From: Opitutaceae bacterium
GTDB taxonomy: Bacteria; Verrucomicrobiota; Verrucomicrobiia; Opitutales; Opitutaceae
Assembly: GCA_030693515.1 (NCBI GenBank)
Contig: JAUYAK010000120.1
Coordinates: 1-45,597 of the forward strand
Length of the DNA stretch: 45,597 nucleotides
Direction: 5' to 3'
Below are positions 15,787-23,838 of the stretch, one piece after another. The notes below the pieces were generated by a model. The model worked only from the letters and a program-made list of their open reading frames with translations. It had not been told where the DNA came from and ran no database searches. Every line of letters begins with the position of its first letter. The first letter of the stretch is position 1. The position numbers and the translations under genes were made by a program.

Positions 15787-16712
15787 AGAGTTTCTATCGC
15801 GTAATGCTAGGCCGAGGAAGTGTTCATGCCGCCGAATGCTTTGCTGGCGGGTTCATCGGCACTGACTTTGGCATCAACGAAGACCTAACCGGCAAGCTTC
15901 CCGACGGTTGGCGGGAATTCAATCAACGTTTCATTCCCGTCTTTCTCGCGAAGTATCCGGAAAAGACAAAAATCGGCGCCGGGCTGGCGTGTGGTTTCTT
16001 GTGGACGGTATCGAGGGGGATTCTGACCGGCGATATTGTGCTCAGCCCGGATGGTAGCGGACGGTATCGGGTCGGCGAAGTCACCGGGGATTACTACTAC
16101 GCGCCGGACCAGATTCTTTTTCATCGGCGGCCGGTGCGTTGGACGGACGTCTATGTCGACCGCGAGGATATGAGCGAGGCGCTGCGCAACTCAGCGGGTT
16201 CCATCGGCACCGTCTGCAATCTCAGCCGCTCTGGGCATCACGACGAACTTGGAAAACTCGTGAGGCAAACGCAGCCTCCGACCTCGGTTTCCGTCGACGC
16301 TGCGGTCGAGAACCCATCGGTATTCGCCCTTGAAAAGCACCTCGAGGACTTCCTCGTGCAGAACTGGAAGCAGACCGAACTCGGGAAGCGATACGACCTT
16401 TTTCAAGACGAGAACGGGACGAGCCAACAGTATCCCACCGACACCGGACCGATCGACATTCTAGCCATCAGCAAAGACAAAAAGGAGCTGCTGATCGTCG
16501 AACTGAAGAAAGGTCGCGCGAGCGATTCGGTAGTCGGCCAGATCCAGCGCTACATGGGCTACGTGCTCGAGGAAATCGCCGAGCCTGACCAAACGGTGCG
16601 TGGTGTCATCATAGCCCTCGAAGACGATCAACGCATCCGCCGCGCCCTCCGCGTCGCGGTCAATATCGAGTTCTTCCGTTACGAGATAAGCTTCCGGCTC
16701 TCCAAAGTGTGA
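15783..16712 (+). CDS. PUA-like reader fused to NucS/DUF91-type nuclease
   Basis: 309 residues. The N-terminal about 145 residues match the domain found at the start of Mrr-type restriction proteins: YRVMLGRGSVHAAECFAGGF, then RYRVGEVTGDYYY and the end motif RNSAGSIGTV (135-144). That domain is PUA-like and probably senses DNA modification. The C-terminal domain (about 180-309) is a PD-(D/E)XK nuclease of the NucS/DUF91 type: acidic E184/E188, D225 in GPIDIL, E240 and K242 in IVELKKG, and Q253 in GQIQRYMGYV. Spacing of D225-E240-K242 fits the NucS catalytic triad. It is coupled by ATGA to the EVE-HNH gene, so the two nucleases are made together. Confidence 0.83.
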   Translation: MKSFYRVMLGRGSVHAAECFAGGFIGTDFGINEDLTGKLPDGWREFNQRFIPVFLAKYPEKTKIGAGLACGFLWTVSRGILTGDIVLSPDGSGRYRVGEVTGDYYYAPDQILFHRRPVRWTDVYVDREDMSEALRNSAGSIGTVCNLSRSGHHDELGKLVRQTQPPTSVSVDAAVENPSVFALEKHLEDFLVQNWKQTELGKRYDLFQDENGTSQQYPTDTGPIDILAISKDKKELLIVELKKGRASDSVVGQIQRYMGYVLEEIAEPDQTVRGVIIALEDDQRIRRALRVAVNIEFFRYEISFRLSKV

Positions 16713-16982
16713 GCATCTGTCCAACACAGGGCTTCGAGTGGGCTAAGGTCTGATCTCTTGATGGCACTGATGGAGCCGTGGCGGCCGATTCGCTCCGCAT
16801 TGAGTTCGCGCGCTTCACGGCCATGGATCGTGTCTCTACGGCTGGTGTTCTCCACAATAGGCAAAAAAGATCAATTTTTTAGAATGGAGGGCTTGTCGCG
16901 AAATCCGCCGAAATCGCGAAAGCGGGCCGCCGATCGTTGAATGACCCTTGCATGGGCTCGGCTGCCTCGCCCCGCACCCGCC
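16713..16982. other. Non-coding right flank of the nuclease pair
   Basis: This 270-bp stretch has no supported gene. It includes an AT-rich patch with AAAAAA (16863-16868) and TTTTTT (16875-16880), which could form a weak hairpin, and a short repeat of the GAAATC type near 16900-16920. It may be the right border of the accessory insert. Confidence 0.4.
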
Positions 16983-17429
16983 TCAATTCGGAATCTCGGG
17001 CTCGACGAGCGCGGCGAGCTGCGTGAGCGAGTCTTGCCAGCCGAGGTAGCACATCTCGGCGGGGATGACGGCGGGCACGCCGGCTTGCTCGATGGCCACC
17101 TCGGTGCCGCAGAGCACTTTTTTCAGGAGGACCGTCACCGTGATCACGCCGGGCAGGTTGGGATCGTCGAACTTGTCGGTGTAGCGCAGGCGCTCGTGGG
17201 GCGTGAGTTCGAGGTATTCGCCGCCGAAGGAGTGACTGCCGCCGGTGGTGAAATTCGTGAACGACATCCGGAAGGTGCCGCCGACCTTGGGTTCCAAGTG
17301 GTGCATCTTGGCGGTGAAGCCGTGCGGCGGGAGCCATTTGCACATGGCGTCGGCATCGAGGAAGGCGCGATAGACTTTCTCGGGCGTAGAACGGACGACG
17401 CGGTGCAGGCGGATGGTGTGGGTGGACAT
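16983..17429 (-). CDS. SRPBCC / AHSA1 family protein
   Basis: 148 residues. It begins with the family pattern IRLHRVVRSTPEKVYRAFLD, followed by CKWLPPHGF, KVGGTFRMSF and ERLRYTDKF, the core of AHSA1-type SRPBCC (START/Bet v1-like) proteins. They form a small helix-grip pocket for hydrophobic ligands; the ligand is unknown. A purine-rich AAAGGA about 12 nt before the ATG supports the start. It is a stand-alone gene. Confidence 0.88.
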   Translation of the reverse strand: MSTHTIRLHRVVRSTPEKVYRAFLDADAMCKWLPPHGFTAKMHHLEPKVGGTFRMSFTNFTTGGSHSFGGEYLELTPHERLRYTDKFDDPNLPGVITVTVLLKKVLCGTEVAIEQAGVPAVIPAEMCYLGWQDSLTQLAALVEPEIPN

Positions 17430-17532
17430 GATGTTTGTTTCCTTTGAGAGGAGAGTCGTGGGTTTGGTTTTTGGATGATCTCAATCATTCAACGAACGAA
17501 GGCGGGGCGGGCGGACTTGGTGGAGGATTTTG

Positions 17533-17725
17533 AACCACTCATGGATTTCACCAAGGGTGAAATCGAGCACCAGAAGCTCCGGCTCATCGCCTTCGCATCA
17601 CGTCCGGGGTTTGCTAATCGTAGACAGGCCAGCCCGCGATTAGCGGGCTCCTTGTTTTGCCGCGGAGGCGATGAGCCGAAGCTTCTCTCCCAAGATTTCA
17701 CCCTTGGTGAAATCCATTAGTGGTT
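17533..17725. repeat. 193-bp long-inverted-repeat element (MITE-like)
   Basis: Two 64-bp arms (17533-17596 and 17662-17725) are imperfect inverted copies of each other, separated by 65 bp. Each arm contains GATTTCACCAAGGGTGAAAT, itself a palindrome, and ends at GGCTCATCGCC. The centre carries further nested repeats: GCTAATCG/CGATTAGC (8 bp, perfect) and AGCCCGC/GCGGGCT (7 bp, loop GATTA). The whole can fold into one long, branched stem. Open frames across it are a by-product of the repeats. It ends 9 bp from the stop of the TIGR03067-like gene. No target-site duplication was recognised. Confidence 0.8.
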
Positions 17726-17733
17726 TCCACTGA

Positions 17734-18087
17734 TCACGGCGCCTTGCGCCGGTAGGTGGCGAGGTAGTGCGGCGAGCCGGCGGGGCTGACGAAGGCGGTC
17801 GGGGCGGTGCCGTCCATGCCGTAGCAGATGCGCAGGCGGCTGCCGACTTGCTGGTAGAGGCAGGGGATGGTGCGGCCGAGGTTCGGGCCTTCGGTGCCGG
17901 TGATCGTGAGGGCGGACGGCGAGGCGATCATGACCGTGCCGCGGTCGGCGATTTGTCCGCCGAAGCGGACGGTGTAGGCGGTGGCGGTGAGTTCCAACTC
18001 GACCCGCAGGGCGAGGAGCTCGAGCGAGTGTTCGCCGCCGCATTCGGCCCGGATCATCTCCCATGTGCCGGTGAGCGCCGGGTTCAT
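17734..18087 (-). CDS. TIGR03067-like lipocalin-type protein
   Basis: 117 residues. It starts LTGTWEMIRAECGGE and contains TRPT-like landmarks of the TIGR03067 family in altered form: LRICYGMDGTAPTAF near 85-99 and a final YLATYRRK. These are small beta-barrel proteins frequent in Planctomycetes and Verrucomicrobia with no known role. There is no signal peptide. The ATG overlaps the rmuC stop (ATGA), so it is the second gene of an rmuC operon. Confidence 0.7.
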   Translation of the reverse strand: MNPALTGTWEMIRAECGGEHSLELLALRVELELTATAYTVRFGGQIADRGTVMIASPSALTITGTEGPNLGRTIPCLYQQVGSRLRICYGMDGTAPTAFVSPAGSPHYLATYRRKAP

Positions 18088-19313
18088 CGCTTCAGCTCGG
18101 GCGCGGTGAGCCCCTTGGGCGTCTCTTCGACGAGGCGGGGCTCGACGATCTTCTTTTCGGAGCCGGCGCCGAGCTTCTCGAGCTTGCGGCCGGTGACGAG
18201 CACCTGGCTCTCGGTCTGGTAAACGGTGCTGTTGTAGGACTCGACGGTCTGGCGCAGGCGCTGGCCGAGGTCGTCCATGTTCTTGGCGACGGCGGCCACG
18301 CGTTCGTGCAGTTCGAGGCCGAGGCGGCGGATATCGTCGGCGTTTTTCGAGAGGGCCTCCTGTTTCCAGCCATAGGCGGCGGCCTTGAGGAGCGCGATGA
18401 GCGTGGCGGGCGAGGCGAGGATGACGCCGACGGAGGTGCCGCGCTCGAAGAGGTCGGGTTCGTAGCGGAGCGCGGCACTGTAGAACGCCTCGCCGGGGAT
18501 GAAGAGCACGACGAACTCGGGCGAAGGCTGGATGTTCTTCCAGTAGGACTTGTTGCCGAGCGCGTCGATGTGGCCGCGGACGACGCGCGCGTGCTCGACG
18601 AACTTGGCCTTGCGGACGTGCTCGTCGCTGGCTTCGAGCGCCTCGAGGAAGGCCTGCATCGGGGCCTTGGCGTCGACGGCGATGGTCTTGCCGCCGGGGA
18701 GCTTGATGAGCATGTCGGGCCGGGCGTCGCCGACGGCGGTTTGTTGGAGGAAGTCGACATTCTCGACCATGCCGGCGAGCTCGACGACGCGCTGGAGCTG
18801 GAGTTCGCCCCAGCGGCCGGCGGTGCTGGTGGAGCGGAGCGAGCGCGAGAGCTTGGTGGTCTCGGCTTGGAGCGAGGCGCTGGTGGTGGCGAGGCCCTTG
18901 AGCTGCTCGGAGAGCGAGCCGTAGGCCTCGGTGCGGGCCTTCTCGAGCGTGGCAATCTTGAGGTCGACCTTGTCGAGCGACTCGCGGATTGGTTTCACGA
19001 GGGAATCGCCGGCGCGTTTGAGGAATTCGTCGTTGTTGCGGGCGAGGGCGTCGGCCGCGAGGGCCTTGAACTCGATCCCGATCTGCTCCCGCGCCTGCTG
19101 GAAGGCCGCGACCTTCTCGGCGGCGGCGGCGGCGAGTTTCTCCAGCTCCGTGGCGCGGGCGCGCAGCGCCGCGAGATCGGCCTCGGCGCGCTCAAGCGAT
19201 GCGGCGGCGAGGCGGGCGCGCTCGGCGAGCGCGGCCGTGCGCGAACGCAAAAACAGCCACACCATCACGCCGGAGAGCCCGGCGGCCAACAGCGCTGCGA
19301 CGAGAGGATCCAC
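18084..19313 (-). CDS. rmuC: DNA recombination protein RmuC
   Basis: 409 residues from the GTG at 19313, which gives MDPLVAALLAAG, the usual RmuC membrane-anchor start. A longer form from the GTG at 19370 would add 19 polar residues before the anchor. After the anchor comes a long coiled coil (Ala/Glu/Leu-rich, about 25-150), then the RmuC nuclease-like domain with STAGRWGELQLQRVVELAGM, the IAVDAKAP strand and FIPGEAFYSAAL. RmuC limits sequence inversions at short inverted repeats. It is followed by the TIGR03067-like gene with a 4-nt overlap. Confidence 0.92.
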   Translation of the reverse strand: MDPLVAALLAAGLSGVMVWLFLRSRTAALAERARLAAASLERAEADLAALRARATELEKLAAAAAEKVAAFQQAREQIGIEFKALAADALARNNDEFLKRAGDSLVKPIRESLDKVDLKIATLEKARTEAYGSLSEQLKGLATTSASLQAETTKLSRSLRSTSTAGRWGELQLQRVVELAGMVENVDFLQQTAVGDARPDMLIKLPGGKTIAVDAKAPMQAFLEALEASDEHVRKAKFVEHARVVRGHIDALGNKSYWKNIQPSPEFVVLFIPGEAFYSAALRYEPDLFERGTSVGVILASPATLIALLKAAAYGWKQEALSKNADDIRRLGLELHERVAAVAKNMDDLGQRLRQTVESYNSTVYQTESQVLVTGRKLEKLGAGSEKKIVEPRLVEETPKGLTAPELKR

Positions 19314-19454
19314 GCGGTGAACGTCATGGGTAATTTCCGGCTCGGCAATCCCCGATGCGTGCCTTGACACACTGGATCGCGCGGGGCATTCACACTATGC
19401 CGCGCGCCCGCCGACCACGACACTTGGTGCCGGCCCATTTCCCACCCTGCCCGC

Positions 19455-20606
19455 ATGTTGCCCGATAATAATCCGGAAATCGCCCCGCCTGCTGCGGCGG
19501 AAAAACCACCTGTCCTTGTGGTCGACGACGAGTTCGGCCCCCGCGAGTCGATCGCGTTTACGCTTTCGGGTGAATTTGCGGTCGAGACCGCCGAGCGCGC
19601 CAAGGAGGCCCTCGCGAAGATCAAGGCCAAGGAATTCGACGCCGTGGTGATGGACATCCGGATGCCGGAGATGGATGGCATCCGCGCGGTCGAGGAGCTC
19701 CGCAAGATCGACCCGGAGGTCTCGGTGATCATGCTCACGGGCTTCGGCACGCTGCTGACCGCGCAGCAGGCCATGACCGCGGGGGCCAACCAGTATCTGC
19801 GCAAGCCGCCCGACATCGCCGAACTGATCGACGCCGTGCGCAAACAGTCGGCCGCGACCCGGCTCCGCCGCACGCACGCCAAGGCCGCCGCCTCGGCCCT
19901 GAGCATGAACGAGGCGCTCAAGCGCGAGATGGAGCAGGCCGAGCCGCAGGTCTGGCAGGGCCGCGCCTCCGTCGAACTCGTCCACGACCTCAACAACCCG
20001 CTCACGGTCGTCATCGGCTATGCGGCGCTCGTGGCCGACGAGGCCGGGGTGCTCGCGCAGCGCGATCCGGCGCTTTCGAAAAAGCTGATCGAATATGCGC
20101 GCGTGGTGGAAAAGGCCGCGGAGTATTGCCGGCATCTCTCGGAAAACTGGCGCACGGCCTCGAAACAGCTTCCGCAGTTCGAGCGCGTGGACCTCATCGC
20201 CATCGCGCAGGAAGTGCGGGCGGTGATCTTCTTTGGCGACGCCGCGATCGAATTTGCCAGCGGACCCGAGGTGTGGGTGAAGGGCTCGAAATTCGAGCTC
20301 ATGCGGGTCTTCCAGAATCTGTTCAAGAACGCGCTCGAGGCGGGTGCGACGCGGCTGGTCGTCACCGCCGCGGCCCGCGACGGCAAGATCGAGCTGACCA
20401 TGGCCGACAACGGCGCGGGCATGGACGCGGACCGCGTGAAACGCGCGATGCACGGCGGCTTCACGAGCAAGGCCAGCGGGACCGGGCTCGGGCTGAGCAT
20501 CTGCCGGCACCTCGCCGGCGCGCATGGCGCGACGTTCGCGCTCGAGTCCGAGCCGGGCAAGGGCACGACGGTGCGCCTGACGTTTCCTCCGGCCCCGCTG
20601 GGATGA
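19455..20606 (+). CDS. Response regulator receiver-histidine kinase hybrid
   Basis: 383 residues. An N-terminal receiver domain (about 19-130) has acidic D24/D25, phospho-acceptor D67 in VVMDIRMPEMDG, T95 and K117. It is followed directly by a histidine kinase: H-box ELVHDLNNPLT (H177), N-box KNALEAG (N292), G1 DNGAG (318-322) and GTGLGLS (342-348). A receiver placed before the kinase, with no output domain, suggests a phospho-controlled kinase or relay. No membrane segment, so it is cytosolic. It is the first gene of a five-gene operon, and its stop overlaps the ketosynthase-like start (ATGA). TTGACA at 19364-19369 could be a -35 box, but no good -10 follows. Confidence 0.9.
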   Translation: MLPDNNPEIAPPAAAEKPPVLVVDDEFGPRESIAFTLSGEFAVETAERAKEALAKIKAKEFDAVVMDIRMPEMDGIRAVEELRKIDPEVSVIMLTGFGTLLTAQQAMTAGANQYLRKPPDIAELIDAVRKQSAATRLRRTHAKAAASALSMNEALKREMEQAEPQVWQGRASVELVHDLNNPLTVVIGYAALVADEAGVLAQRDPALSKKLIEYARVVEKAAEYCRHLSENWRTASKQLPQFERVDLIAIAQEVRAVIFFGDAAIEFASGPEVWVKGSKFELMRVFQNLFKNALEAGATRLVVTAAARDGKIELTMADNGAGMDADRVKRAMHGGFTSKASGTGLGLSICRHLAGAHGATFALESEPGKGTTVRLTFPPAPLG

Positions 20607-21805
20607 AGCGGCGGCGCGTAAAAATCACCGGCATAGGGTTCGTCACGCCCGCAGGCATCGGCTGCGAGGAGTTCTTGCGCCATATCCAGGAGCCCGTGAG
20701 CCGGGTGACGGCGTTGAAGCGATGGCCCGATGAGGCGGGGGCGTTCGTCGCGGCGGAGGTGAAGGGCTTCAAGCTTGAGAACTATGTTGACGGGGCGAAC
20801 CCCAAGCGTGTCCCGCGCCACACTCAGTTTGCCCTGGGTGCGACCGTGCTCGCCTTGCGCGATGCTCAAATCACCTTGGCGCAGGCGCAGGAACACAGCC
20901 CAGTTATCATGATTGGGGCGGCGCTCATGGATTTTGGCACGATCGGCAAGATTTTCGAGCGCGTGGCCAAGAACGGATTAATCAGCGCGGTTCCGACGTC
21001 GGTCGCGGATTCCTTGGTGAGCGGCATCGGTGCGGCCATCGGCGCTTTGATTGGCGGCACGACGCGAGCCATGTCGCTCCAGAGCGCGTGCTGCTCAGGG
21101 CTCGACGCGATTGGGGAAGCGGCCGGGCTGATCGCGACCGGTGAATCTGACCTTGCGATCTGTGGCGGGACGGAGGCTCCGTTGCATCTCCATCCCATGC
21201 TTGAGTTACGCTTGGCCGGCCTCGCGCCGGGCAACCCCGAGCAGGCGGAAAGACAGTGCCGTCCTTTTGATCGTTGGCGCACCACGGGTGTGATTGGGGA
21301 GGGCGCGTGTGTGCTGGTGCTTGAGCCAGACGAGAGCCCGCGCCCGGCTTATGCGCATGTCGAGGGTCATGGTTATGCTTCGGACATGGCGGAGTCTTCC
21401 TGCCGCGGCCTGCTGGAGGCGGTCCGCCTCGCGACCGGCAACGCCGGAATGCGGCCACGCGACATCGAGGCGGTAAGTGCGTGGGGGCCGGGCCACAAGT
21501 TGCTCGACGCGGCCGAGGCGGCGATGATGCAGGAGTATTTTGGCAACGCGCTGGGGGAGGTGCCTGTCGCTTCCATCAAGGGAGCGATTGGCAATCCTTT
21601 CGCGGCGGCGGGAGCCATTCAGGCGGGCTGCGCCGCCCTTGGCTTGAAGCACGGTTTCATCCCGCCGACGGTGAACTGGCGGCATCCTGATCCGGCCTGC
21701 CCGCTGAACCTGAGCGCAAAATCGCGCTTTATTTCCCATCGCAATGCGCTCGTGAACGCCCATGGGCTTTCCGGCTCCAACTCATGTCTGGTTCTCACGC
21801 GTTAG
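20603..21805 (+). CDS. Ketosynthase-like protein with non-canonical active site
   Basis: 400 residues, full KAS I/II length, starting VKITGIGFVTPAGIG. The nucleophile is kept: SACCSG with C163, the same number as in FabF. The two catalytic histidines are not. The first falls on Trp294 (SAWGPGH, where FabF-type enzymes read AHGTxT). The second falls on Asn331 (IKGAIGNPFAAAGA, where they read KSxxGHxxGAAGA); Lys326 is kept. The gating loop GFGGTN reads GLSGSN. Decarboxylative condensation is therefore unlikely; an acyl-binding, acyl-transfer or thiolase-like role is possible. It is embedded between kinase genes, with a 4-nt overlap before and 22-nt after. No ACP gene lies near. Confidence 0.86.
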   Translation: MKRRRVKITGIGFVTPAGIGCEEFLRHIQEPVSRVTALKRWPDEAGAFVAAEVKGFKLENYVDGANPKRVPRHTQFALGATVLALRDAQITLAQAQEHSPVIMIGAALMDFGTIGKIFERVAKNGLISAVPTSVADSLVSGIGAAIGALIGGTTRAMSLQSACCSGLDAIGEAAGLIATGESDLAICGGTEAPLHLHPMLELRLAGLAPGNPEQAERQCRPFDRWRTTGVIGEGACVLVLEPDESPRPAYAHVEGHGYASDMAESSCRGLLEAVRLATGNAGMRPRDIEAVSAWGPGHKLLDAAEAAMMQEYFGNALGEVPVASIKGAIGNPFAAAGAIQAGCAALGLKHGFIPPTVNWRHPDPACPLNLSAKSRFISHRNALVNAHGLSGSNSCLVLTR

Positions 21806-23838
21806 TCGACTACTCGGGGCCCTTTGCTGCTGTCGCCGCGACGTGCGTGGGCATCGCCGCGGTGTGGTCCAATCCGCAGCGCCCTATCAACCGGTTGTTT
21901 TGCAGTTTTTCGATCCATGTTTCGTTGTGGCTGCTCTGCACGAGTCTGGCCCCGGTCGCGAGCAACAAGCTTTTCTGGGTCCGCTTATCTTGGGCGGTGG
22001 GGGCGCTATTTCCGTTTCATCTTTGGTTGATGAAGGAAACGGTCGTGCGCTCGGGCGAACCGTTCCTGAAAAAGCTGATGCGGGGACGCTGGTGGCTGCT
22101 CGTGGCGGTGCTGATCGCCGGGATATGCTTCACGGAGTGGTTCATTCAAACTCCGCCGGCCAAGGTCGCCGATCTCGATGCGCTATTGGGTGAAGGCGAA
22201 GAGCAGCGGCATAAAAGGAGCCTCGTTTTCATTGGCTGCGTGGCCGGCATCGTGGGCCTCCTGATCACGCTCTTGGTCGCTTCCCTGCGCGAGATGCGGA
22301 AACTGGTGGGCGTGCAGCGGCTGGAATTGCAGCTGCAGCTGCTCGGCGGCTGTGCGACCGGCCTGACGGTGATGCTCATCGTGGTCCTGCGTCTGATCGT
22401 GGATGTGCCGTGGCTGCTCCGGCTCTACCCGATCGTGGTGCTGACTTTCTATACGGTCACGGTCGTCGCGATGACCACCAGCCGCGTGTTCAACGCCCGG
22501 CAGTTGCTGATTGTGGGGGTCCACCGCGTCGTCCTGATCTCAGTCGTGGCGGGCTTTGCCTATGGGCTGGATGTCCTGCTGGCGGATATTCTCCCGGCGC
22601 CGGTCGTGCTGTTGTTCATTGTCGGCGCGGCACTGGGGTTGGCGGCGCTCCTGAATGAGCGGCTCGATCGCTTTTTTGAAATCTATCCCCAGGGCAAGGT
22701 CGCGCGCCAGGCGGCCTTCGGGGTGGCGCAGCGGGAGCGCACGATCGAGGGATTGGCGACGGCGTTTCGCGGCGTGCTCACCGGCTGGGGCAACGCGGAT
22801 ATCGCGTTGATTTTGTCGGGCAACAAGCAGTCCGTCGGCAGCGGCGCCCTCCAGCTTGAGGGCGAGGGGCCGGTGCTGCGCACGATGCGCGAAATGCGGT
22901 GGGCCACGCCGGAGCGGCTGATGCGCGAGCGCTCGACGCCAGACCGGGACGCGGTGCGCGAGTTTCTCACGGCGCAGCGCCTGGGCGTGCTGGTGGTCGA
23001 GGAAGGCCTGGCCCTCACGGTGCTCGTGGGCGTCGGCCCGGGCGCTTCGCGGCGGCCCTACACCTACCCGCAGGTGATGCAGCTCACCGAATTGGCGACA
23101 ATCATTGAGAGTGCGCTCGAGCGCGCGCACTTTTCGGCCAAGGTCCAGCACACCGAGCAGCTGGCGACCGTGGGTGTGCTCGGCGCCAGCCTGGCCCACG
23201 AAATCCGCAACCCCCTCGTCTCGATCAAGACGTTCGTGCAGCTGCTGCCGAACCACTACCAGGATCCGGCGTTTCGGCAGAAGTTCTTCCGCCTCATCGG
23301 CGACGAGGTGAACCGTATCGACCAGCTCACCGACCAGCTGCTCGACCTTTCCGCCCCGCGAGCCTTTGCCGCGCTCATGCTTGATTTGCACCCGGTGCTG
23401 CTCTCGAGCCTCGATCTCGTGACGGCCAAGGCTTCGCACCGGCAGGTGGAGCTGAAGACCGATTTTGCGGCCTCGCCTGATCGCGTTTTCACCGATGCCT
23501 CGGCCGTGAAGCAGGTGATGCTGAATCTCTGCTTCAACGCCATCCAGGCCGTCGATGCCTGCGAGGAGTCGCGACGCTGGGTCGCCATCGCCACCCGCAA
23601 TGTCGGCGATCGCATCGAGATGACGGTGTCGGATGGCGGCCCTGGCATCGCGCCCGAGATCCGGCCGAAGCTTTTTCAGCCTTTTCAGACCACGAAGTCT
23701 TCCGGTTTCGGCCTGGGGCTTGCGGTTTGCAGCGATATCCTCGCGAATCTCCACGCCACCATCAGCGTCGATCCCGCCGAGTCCGAGCGCGGCGCGACGT
23801 TCCGGGTCTCCTTCCCATGCCAACCCTTGTCATCCTAG
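21784..23838 (+). CDS. Membrane histidine kinase with GAF domain
   Basis: 684 residues, ATG inside the end of the ketosynthase gene. The N-terminal about 290 residues hold about eight hydrophobic segments in two blocks, split by a charged loop (near 130-145). A GAF-like domain follows (about 310-440), then HisKA with SLAHEIRNPLVSIKT (H472), N-box FNAIQAVD (N585), G1 SDGGPGIAP and the GFGLGLAV loop. All kinase motifs are intact. The architecture (multi-pass sensor, GAF, kinase) resembles PrsK-type sensors of exosortase systems, but no exosortase gene is here. It probably signals to the receiver hybrid of the same operon. Confidence 0.9.
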   Translation: MSGSHALVDYSGPFAAVAATCVGIAAVWSNPQRPINRLFCSFSIHVSLWLLCTSLAPVASNKLFWVRLSWAVGALFPFHLWLMKETVVRSGEPFLKKLMRGRWWLLVAVLIAGICFTEWFIQTPPAKVADLDALLGEGEEQRHKRSLVFIGCVAGIVGLLITLLVASLREMRKLVGVQRLELQLQLLGGCATGLTVMLIVVLRLIVDVPWLLRLYPIVVLTFYTVTVVAMTTSRVFNARQLLIVGVHRVVLISVVAGFAYGLDVLLADILPAPVVLLFIVGAALGLAALLNERLDRFFEIYPQGKVARQAAFGVAQRERTIEGLATAFRGVLTGWGNADIALILSGNKQSVGSGALQLEGEGPVLRTMREMRWATPERLMRERSTPDRDAVREFLTAQRLGVLVVEEGLALTVLVGVGPGASRRPYTYPQVMQLTELATIIESALERAHFSAKVQHTEQLATVGVLGASLAHEIRNPLVSIKTFVQLLPNHYQDPAFRQKFFRLIGDEVNRIDQLTDQLLDLSAPRAFAALMLDLHPVLLSSLDLVTAKASHRQVELKTDFAASPDRVFTDASAVKQVMLNLCFNAIQAVDACEESRRWVAIATRNVGDRIEMTVSDGGPGIAPEIRPKLFQPFQTTKSSGFGLGLAVCSDILANLHATISVDPAESERGATFRVSFPCQPLSS

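Noticed and set aside
16679-16864. Short minus-strand frame beside the nuclease pair
   Set aside because: 61 codons, no similarity recognised, and it overlaps the end of the NucS-type gene on the other strand.
16863-16880. AT-rich hairpin as terminator of the nuclease pair
   Set aside because: The stem is only A:T pairs, lies 150 bp past the stop and has no GC core; too weak to call.
17475-17720. A possible 81-residue protein
   Set aside because: The frame lies across the 193-bp inverted-repeat element; its similar ends (DFTKGEI and DFTLGEI) arise from the palindromes, not from a protein family.
19364-19369. TTGACA as -35 box for the signalling operon
   Set aside because: No acceptable -10 hexamer at 16-18 bp; a single hexamer match is not evidence of a promoter.
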